This document shows, one piece after another, positions 57,713-64,000 of a stretch of DNA of 64,000 bases. This DNA is from Saccharum officinarum. Lineage: Eukaryota > Streptophyta > Magnoliopsida > Poales > Poaceae. Position 1 is the first letter of the stretch. Every line of letters starts with the position of its first letter. The notes beneath the pieces are model-generated. The model was given only the letters and a program-made list of their open reading frames with translations. It did not search any database and was not told the DNA's origin. A program made the position numbers and the translations under genes. The DNA is taken from positions 95,218,656 to 95,282,655 of the forward strand of contig CM036159.1 of assembly GCA_020631735.1 (NCBI GenBank), written 5' to 3'.

Positions 57713-58840
57713 CTGAAAACACAATTCATATAAAGTGAGAACATAATAACAACAATTGCATGTTTTAGTTCCAACGGTGGTCAAAATTAAAACATACAAC
57801 TGTTTATACATTAAATTTATATCACCATTGGGCAGAAATAAATAATGTATATAATCATTAAAATTATGATATTGCTATTAACAACGTTGGTCAGAAAATA
57901 ACAATATCATAATCAACTTAAAATCCTCTTTTTCTCCAATTATATATCACGTTGGTTCAAAATAATTGGAGAATAAAACATTTACTTAGCAGCGGAAATA
58001 TGACAAAAAATTCTTATCTACTTTCAAAAGCATGTTACTATACAGATCTACTCTCTGAAAAAAATTCCAACACGTTGGTGCAACATTTTGACAGAGATAT
58101 AAACATTAAACTTAACAAATTCATCAAAATATGCTTCTGAAAAGAGTAAAACATATAGAAAAAGGGTTACTGTGCATTCTGACAGTTTGGCCGAGCAGCT
58201 TAGAAGGCGGCCACGGCCTGCTCCGCGCGCCGTGCATGCTCCACTCCCCGCACCCAGGCCGTAACCTGGGCCTGGGCCAGGAAAGTGGTATCCCACCTGG
58301 GCCAAAAGGTGGTCCGGTCGATCTCGACCATCCGTCCTGATCCGATGGTCAGCCAGCGTTTTCGCAATCACAAAAACCCGCTCGCGGCTGGCTCTCCCAG
58401 AACCCTAGTTCATTTCCTCCCTTCCTTTTCAATCTCTTGCGCCGCATGGAGTGAAGACCAGCAGCGGCGGCCCGCTATGGCGGCCTGAGGAAAAGGGTGG
58501 TGGCACCGCCGTGGGGCTCCTCGTCGGCGCGCGTGCTCGCCCAGGGCTGAGCGCGCCGCTATCAAGTAACCTTGCGATGGTGCCCTAACGCCCGAGCACG
58601 AGGCGTGACCGCGCGGTGGCGTGGTCTCCCCAGCCGGCGGCTCTGGTTCTTCCCACGCAACGACCATGGAGACAGCCAGCGACGACGACGGGATGGCCGG
58701 GCCTCAGGTAGGAAGCCCCTTCTCTACCGTCCCCTTTCTTTTTCTAGGGTTAGGGTTTCTTTTCTATCCCGATTTGTTTTCGAATCAGTCATCTTTTCTT
58801 TATGATTTCTTTCCGATGTAGATCCATACAGTAGACCCGG
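57713..58840 (-). other. Copia D 5' leader carrying an antisense gene-like fragment
   Basis: The 1.1-kb leader has an AT-rich part (57713-58160) and a GC-rich part (58160-58760). On plus the GC-rich part looks like the start of a host gene: an AACCCTAGTT-type leader (58400), ATGGAGACAGCCAGCGACGA (58666) coding METASDDDGMAGPQ, then a GTAGGAAG donor (58709) and an intron-like TAGGGTTAGGGTTTC. No protein family recognised. Capture of a gene piece in inverse orientation is inferred. Confidence 0.45.
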
Positions 58841-58854
58841 TCTTCTGATACCAA
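58841..58854 (-). other. Primer binding site of Copia D
   Basis: Minus-strand TTGGTATCAGAAGA abuts the LTR. The TGGTATCAGA start fits initiator tRNA-Met. Confidence 0.85.
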
Positions 58855-59351
58855 TGTTATAATAAAGGATCATCTAGGTGTAGATCAGAGGGTGTGTAAC
58901 TTGCATTTCGAGGGGCTTGTCCATGTACAAGAAAGGGAGAGAGGAGTGAGAGTGAGGTGATGTTACCGACCACCATCGGAGGGTTTGGAGGAGGATTCGG
59001 CCATCGCTGGTTCAGTGGTGAGGATTTGCGCACGGGCAGCGTCGATTGGGGAAGAGTTGGTGACGGCGGCGTCCGACGAGGAGGTGTAGCAGTGTAGTAG
59101 ACGTGATCCAGTGATGGCGGCAAACACCGGTGGTGCTTCCCGTCACTCACAGCGTGTCCCTCTCGATCGGTTAGGGAGGGATGTAGGTGGGGAGTGGCGG
59201 CTCAGAGGAGCCTCTCAACTTGAGCCCCGTCTCCCACCTCCTCTATATAGCGTTGCACGACGGGGGCCACTAGCCATGTATTGGGCTGAGCGCCCCCGAT
59301 CAGGGTGCGAGGTCAAGGTTGGGGCCAGTCTGGTGGGAGATCAACCTAACA
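58855..59351 (-). repeat. Copia D 5' LTR, intact
   Basis: TGTTATAATAAAGG...CAACCTAACA, 497 bp. A TATA box on minus (CTATATAGAG, 59241-59250) marks the promoter. AGTTC follows at 59352-59356. Confidence 0.95.
59241..59250 (-). promoter_or_regulatory. LTR TATA box of Copia D
   Basis: Minus-strand CTATATAGAG inside the LTR. The split copy has the same motif near 33689. Confidence 0.65.
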
Positions 59352-59905
59352 AGTTCATCCATCAAATCGTTAGGCTCCCTTTCCCCCCACCAATCCTCTC
59401 ATATTTGTTGGATTACGCAGGTGCACGACCTTCATCAGAGAAAGGAGAAATTTTGGGAAAAAGAAGAAAGCTGCTGTGTTTGTGCAAAAATCAGAGGCAG
59501 GAGTGCAGGTGCTGTGTATTATACTTGCTCTGATTTGGGAGAGTTAGAGGAGGAGATGGCTTGCCATCAGGAGCAGGTGCCTCAAATAGAAGGAGGATGC
59601 AAATGTTTTGCGTTGCTTGAGGATGAAGGGGCTACTTCCTGTTGACGCTATGCTTAGTGGGAAAGAACAGCAATCCAACAAGGTGCCCTTGGTGTGCTGC
59701 TACTTCTGGGTAATGCTCCATGCTAATCTACAGCTACACCCACCCCAACATTTGAAATATCCTTCCATAAGTAAAGTTATGCGCTTTTCGACTCACTAAT
59801 TTATATGTTTGATTTCTTTATGTTGTTTGGTCCTGATAGGCTCATAGCCATGGCTGTCAAAAAAAAATTATTCATGCTCTGTATTAGTTGAGGAGCATGT
59901 CATAC

Positions 59906-59935
59906 AATAAATAAATAAATAAATAAATAAATAAA
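59906..59935. repeat. (AAAT)n microsatellite
   Basis: Seven units of ATAA/AAAT. Confidence 0.93.
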
Positions 59936-60626
59936 AGGAAGAAACAAAGACAATTTGATAGTTTTTTAGACCTAAAGTAACTAATTTGTTAGCAGATATA
60001 GCATAATATGACTAATAAGATTTGATAGTTTGTTGTTAGACCGAAAATACATATTGTTTATATACATATATTGCCCTTGGTATCTTGGTCTTCCATCCCT
60101 ATGCCACTCTTCAAACTGGTTTGAGCCATGTGTATATATATTATTACTCTGACTCCTAATTTTGCCCAGGCCATGTAGAGATGACTTTGAAGACAAGGGA
60201 AGGCAAATATTCGTATCTATTATATGGCTTAAGATAAAATACACCAGATCACCAAGCACGGCCTATAATATTATGTCCCTCCTCTTCTCACCTATCACGG
60301 CTTATGTGATTTGTTTGATGAGCTGCAGTTCTGAAGCATGTTATTTCCTGACAGCTTATGCATTTATGCTGCTTCTTACATGAACACATTTTCGGAGAGC
60401 GATAAAATGACTTTTATGATCTCTTTTATCATGATTTCAATTGATAATTTGCTTAACAGTATCACTTGATACCTGACAAACCTGCATGTGTGTGGTGCTC
60501 TGTTTATGTCTCATATTTCTTACCAACTACCATTCCTATGTCAAAACATATATTAGAATGATCTTTCTCATGTATGTACAAAGACCAAATGACCAATAAT
60601 AAGAACAGAGGAGTGAAGACAATGGA

Positions 60627-60836
60627 GTTATCATGGCTTTCCAATGTTAGACAACGCAGTGATCATGGCTTTCCAATGTTATCGGGTTATTATGACAACT
60701 TTTATTGCATCCTAGGGTAACACAAAAATATTGAACCGTCTTTCTGGAGTGTTTTCAGTTCATAGCTTAATATTAAGAGATTAGGACTAAAGAGTGATGG
60801 GCTTAATATTAAGAGCAGAGGACTAAAGACATTAGA
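60627..60836. repeat. Two short direct duplications
   Basis: ATCATGGCTTTCCAATGTTA occurs at about 60631 and 60663. CTTAATATTAAGAG...GACTAAAGA occurs at about 60768 and 60803. Non-coding. Confidence 0.75.
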
Positions 60837-61585
60837 CTGATGGGTTTCGATGTGTTATCTGAATATTATGGCAGCTACTCCATGGGTACTTCCTATCAAT
60901 AATACACATGTTTTTATTATGCTATAGATCATACCTTTACAAGTGGCGATGGAGCCATCATCTAGGGAGCTGAGGCACTTCCTATTCTGCAGACCAGTGA
61001 TATTGCAATGCTTCTGAATCTGTGTGCCCCTACTCCTGCCCATCCAAGTATGTGGCTATGCTTACCTCCTATCTTTTAATAATATAACAATGGTCTGTTC
61101 CTTGCAGCCTCTTTTGCCATAGGCCACTCATATGAGCTTGCATACACTCTGATCAAGAGATAAGGTTAGTTTACTAATGTAAAGGTCAATTTACAATGGT
61201 TTTTCCACCTTTGATAACTTTATTCTCTGCTGTTCACATTTTCAATTTTGCAACTAATATATGTGCACGGTTGACACAAACTGATTTGCACGTGGTCCTT
61301 CTGTGCTTAATATCTTAATATTTCACCTTTGCATTTATTCCATTACAGATGGAGATTTGCTTGAACCACCAATTGGATAAGCAACCTACACTATTGTCGA
61401 CAAACTGCAAGGCTACCATTCTCATGCATGGTCAAACCACACCAATGCAATGCTTAGTCTATTAGCTTCTAGGTTAGCTAATGTTTGCTCCGCTTACATT
61501 ATTCAGGCCTGTCATTTTAGTTGCCACTATGACTTGTGTAGGTATGTAGCCACAATGCCGTACTATGCATAGGTGGTGTTGTTCA

Positions 61586-61900
61586 GGGGGTGTTTAGTTC
61601 CTCTAAAAAATTTTCACCCCGTCACATCGGATATTTGTATACATGGAGTATTAAAATATAGACGGTAAAAAAAACTAATTACATAGATTGCGATAAAATT
61701 ACGAGATGAATTTTTTAAGCATAATTAATCCATGATCAGTAAACATATTCTAATGACGGATTAATTAGGCTTAATAAATTCATCTCGTGGTTTCAGACGA
61801 GTTATGTAATTAGTTTTTTTATTAGTATCCGAATACTATTTTCAACATCCCATAAAATATCCAACGTGACACCCTAAACTTTTTCACCCGCCAACACTCC
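61586..61900. mobile_element. Foldback-type MITE with long internal inverted repeat
   Basis: Starts GGGGGTGTTTAGTTCC. The interior holds long inverted arms: AAAAAAACTAATTACATAGA and ACGAGATGAATTTTTTAAGC on the left, and GGCTTAATAAATTCATCTCG and TATGTAATTAGTTTTTTTAT on the right. The right boundary is unclear because the expected complement of the left end is degenerate. Confidence 0.65.
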
Positions 61901-62000
61901 TCAATTATGAATCCATGTGTACCTGCTTCGAGCCTTCGACGAGCAGCATTACATAGGTACATAGCTATCTTTTTTTTTCTTGGACATGCAACCAAGCAAG

Positions 62001-62236
62001 GGGCTGTTTAGTTCTCAAAATTTTAAAATTTTTTCAAGATTCCTCGTCACATCGAATCTTTGAACGCATGCATGAAACATTAAATATAGATAAAAAAAAA
62101 ACTAATTATACAGTTTAGATGAAATACACGGGACGAATCTTTTAAGTCTAATTAGACCATGATTGGACACTAGTTGTCAAATAAGAACGAAAATACTACA
62201 GTACCATTTCTAAAAAAAAAATCGTGAACTAAGGCC
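62001..62236. mobile_element. PIF/Tourist-type MITE
   Basis: Ends GGGCTGTTTAGTTC and GAACTAAGGCCC. The interior shares ACTAATTATACAGTTTAGAT and CATGATTGGACACTAGTTGT with the element at 157-398. A clean duplication was not seen. Confidence 0.7.
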
Positions 62237-62364
62237 CAGGTGTGTCTCGCCTATGGCGCGGCGAAGCGCGCCTACTTACCTTAGTCCCAGAAGCACAAGC
62301 ACTGCACTAGCCACTGGATAGACAGGGCATTGAGCCATGGACGCCACTTTCCTGTGCTTAGGAT

Positions 62365-62669
62365 TTAGTTTAGTTCGTGGATGAAAAGTTTTTGAGTATT
62401 ACATCGGATTTTTATAGGATATCAGAAGGGTTGTTCGCATACTAATAAAAAAACTAATTACAAAACTCGTCTGGAAACCGCGTGATAAATTTATTAAGCC
62501 AAATTAATCCGTCATTAGCACTTGTGTGTTACTGTAGCAATTATGGCTAATCATAGACTAATTAGGCTTAAAAGATTCGTCTCGCAAAATCCATACAAAC
62601 TGTGCAATTAGTTATTTTTTTTATCTATATTTAATGTTGTATGCACGTGTCTAAACATTTAATGGAACG
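62365..62669. mobile_element. MITE cut by the assembly gap
   Basis: Starts near AGTTTAGTTCGTGG. It holds inverted arms like those of 61586-61900 (AAAAAACTAATTACAAAAC, and further on GTGCAATTAGTTATTTTTTT). Its right end is missing in the N run. Confidence 0.6.
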
Positions 62670-62769
62670 NNNNNNNNNNNNNNNNNNNNNNNNNNNNNNN
62701 NNNNNNNNNNNNNNNNNNNNNNNNNNNNNNNNNNNNNNNNNNNNNNNNNNNNNNNNNNNNNNNNNNNNN
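62670..62769. other. Assembly gap, 100 N
   Basis: Exactly 100 unknown bases, a size often used for gaps of unknown length. Confidence 0.99.
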
Positions 62770-63765
62770 TTGGTTGTGCCATGTAAACATTTTCTCCAAA
62801 TCCCCATTAAGGAATGTCGTCTTTACATCTATTTGATGTAATTCTAAATCGTAATGCGCCACCAATGCCACTATGATTCTGAAGGAATCCTTACATGAGA
62901 CTGGTAAAAATGTCTCATTGTAGTCTATCCCTTCTCTTTGCATAAAGCCTTTCATTACAAGTCACGCTTTAAACCTTTCTACATTCCCTTTGAAGTCATA
63001 TTTGATTTTGTAGACCCATTTACAGCCTACTGTTTTGGCTCCTTTAGGAATTTCTTCTAATTCTCAAACACCATCGGAACTCATAGATTTCATTTCATCT
63101 TTCATAGCTTCTAACCACTTCGATGAGTGGGCGCTTCTCATGGCTTCTTCATATGTGGTGGGATCACCCTCCATATGAAACTCTTCAGTATTATAGATTT
63201 CATAATCATTAGGAATAGCTGATCTTCTAACCTTTTGAGACCTTATCAGGGCCTCCACATTTGGCACATCTTCTGCTTAAGGCTATTATTGCCCCCCTTC
63301 ATGTGTGTCAATAGGTTCTATAGGATCCTGAAGGACAGATTCCTCATCCTCATTCATTGTTGCCACAGGAGGAATAACAGCAGGTGCTAGCACCATAATA
63401 TCTTGCATTGTCAGTGCAACAACAACAGGTAGTGAGAAAAATGGCTCCTGAATCATCGGAGTGGGCACACACACCCGCTTCTCCTCAAGATCAATTTCTC
63501 GAGCTACCATGCTCTCCTCATCATCTCATCCTCTAAGAAGACAGCTCATTTCTACAAACTTTGTATGTTTGTCTGGACAGTAGAAACAAAAACCTTTTAA
63601 CTTTTCAGGGTAGCCAATAAAATGGCAACTTACTGTTTTGGGATCTAGCTTCCCAATGTTTGGGTTAAAAACTTTAGCCTCAGCAGGGCTCCTCCACACA
63701 CATAAGTGGTTTAGTGAGGTTACTCTTCGTGTCCACAACTCATACAGTGTTTTGGACACTGACTT
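62770..63765 (-). pseudogene. pol: Second copy of the Copia D integrase/RT region
   Basis: Matches 40425-41420 base for base with about 1.5-2% differences and a net offset of 22345. It reads EGIDYNETFLPVSCKDSFR, SAHSSKWLEAMKDEMKS and KLDPKTVSCHFIGYPEKLKG on minus. It has its own further lesions relative to the first copy: a 1-base deletion in TTTTCTCC (about 62800) and Trp-to-stop at about 63065. It ends in GACTT (63761-63765), next to an element E LTR. Confidence 0.93.
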
Positions 63766-64000
63766 TGTCGGTGTCTGGTCCTGCGGGGGTCCTAGCCAAC
63801 GAGTGAATCGAGTGTTGCGTGTCCCTAATTTGGATGGTGATGCAAGGAGGATACACGGAGGTTTATCCTGGTTTGGGCAAAAGAAGGCCCTACATCCAGT
63901 GGAGAGGAGGGTGTATTGTATTTTCTTGCACCTAAGTGCTTGCGTAGGGGTTACAAGCTGCGAGAGAGGGAACTAGGCCCAGGTCTCAAAGGAAAAGTGA
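63766..64000 (-). repeat. Partial LTR of a second copy of element E
   Basis: TGTCGGTGTCTGGTCCTGCG onward matches 41421-41655 and runs off the window. Inserted at the same base of Copia D as the first copy. Confidence 0.93.

Larger units (their letters stand above)
22838..59351 (-). mobile_element. Copia element D, about 6.5 kb, expanded to 36.5 kb by nested insertions
   Basis: The right LTR (58855-59351) is intact. The left LTR is split (22838-22985 and 33443-33805). The duplication AGTTC occurs at 22833-22837 and 59352-59356. A tRNA-iMet PBS (58841-58854) and a polypurine tract (33806-33816) sit next to the LTRs. Protein pieces read in the order gag, protease, integrase, RT, RNase H from right to left. 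Three insertions (22986-33437, 34585-39836, 41421-55695), each with its own 5-bp duplication, interrupt it and account for about 30 kb. Copia domain order is clear; the lineage is not certain. Confidence 0.92.
59357..61584 (+). other. Right part of the gene-like locus and unassigned flank
   Basis: Continues the host sequence broken at 22837. A plus-strand exon-like frame (about 59420-59645) follows a TTACGCAG acceptor-like site and codes QVHDLHQRKEKFWEKEESCC, then CACHQEQVPQIEGGCKC-like sequence, ending GATSC and a stop. I do not recognise it. The remainder (59650-61584) is AT-rich with an (AAAT)n run and small duplications, and no other supported gene. Confidence 0.35.

Noticed and set aside
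1..64000. tRNA, rRNA, bacterial operons or intact plant genes
   Set aside because: None was recognised by eye on either strand; a covariance-model scan would be needed to exclude small RNA genes.

Overview
The window is plant nuclear DNA, almost certainly from a grass. The evidence is the Tourist/PIF-type and Stowaway-type MITEs, a Sirevirus-type Copia element with CCGGACGCG-rich LTRs, a Tat-type Gypsy element carrying an antisense gene, and a Helitron with a PIF1-like helicase. The mix fits a panicoid grass such as the sorghum/sugarcane/Miscanthus group, but the sequence alone does not fix the species. No intact host protein-coding gene is supported. Nearly every readable protein belongs to a transposable element and is broken.

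Region 1 (1-11.9 kb) is a MITE-rich flank holding one minus-strand Helitron (1673-7955, A|T insertion site, 5' TC and 3' hairpin plus CTAG). It carries a decayed PIF1-like helicase, a decayed multi-exon gene that may be Ulp1-like, and a captured exon of arginyl-tRNA synthetase. Around it lie several small TIR elements with target duplications, microsatellites, a 27-bp minisatellite and a 15-bp perfect hairpin.

Region 2 (11.9-59.4 kb) is a nest whose order of insertion can be read from 5-bp target-site duplications (TSDs). A GC-rich, gene-like host stretch was hit twice. The first hit is a complete minus-strand Sirevirus (11882-22480, TSD CCTGC). The second is a minus-strand Copia element called D here (22838-59351, TSD AGTTC). 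D was then invaded by three elements: A (22986-33437, TSD AGGAT) in its 3' LTR, B (34585-39836, TSD TCTGC) in its RT/RNase H region, and E (41421-55695, TSD GACTT), a 14.3-kb Tat-like Gypsy element, in its integrase region. Element A was itself hit by C (24845-29461, TSD ACTGG) and by a solo Sirevirus LTR called G (30677-32654, TSD GGGGG). A, B and C share terminal sequence and organisation but contain no retroviral domains. They look like solo copies of very long LTRs (about 3.8, 5.3 and 4.6 kb) or non-autonomous elements.

Region 3 (59.4-62.7 kb) is the right flank: more gene-like or unassigned sequence and three more MITEs, ending at a 100-N gap (62670-62769). After the gap (62770-64000) the sequence is a second copy of D interrupted by E at exactly the same base and TSD as at 40425-41655. 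The two copies therefore descend from one nested locus, either by segmental duplication or as an unmerged haplotype/assembly duplicate.

Functionally, the Sirevirus encodes gag, protease, integrase, RT and RNase H on one minus-strand frame with four in-frame stops. Element E encodes gag, protease, RT, two RNase H-like domains and integrase on the minus strand, and on the plus strand a five-exon gene with its own TATA box whose first exon resembles the plant 'putative gypsy type transposon' (Transposase_28) family. D has lost RT and integrase catalytic residues. None of the elements looks autonomous now.
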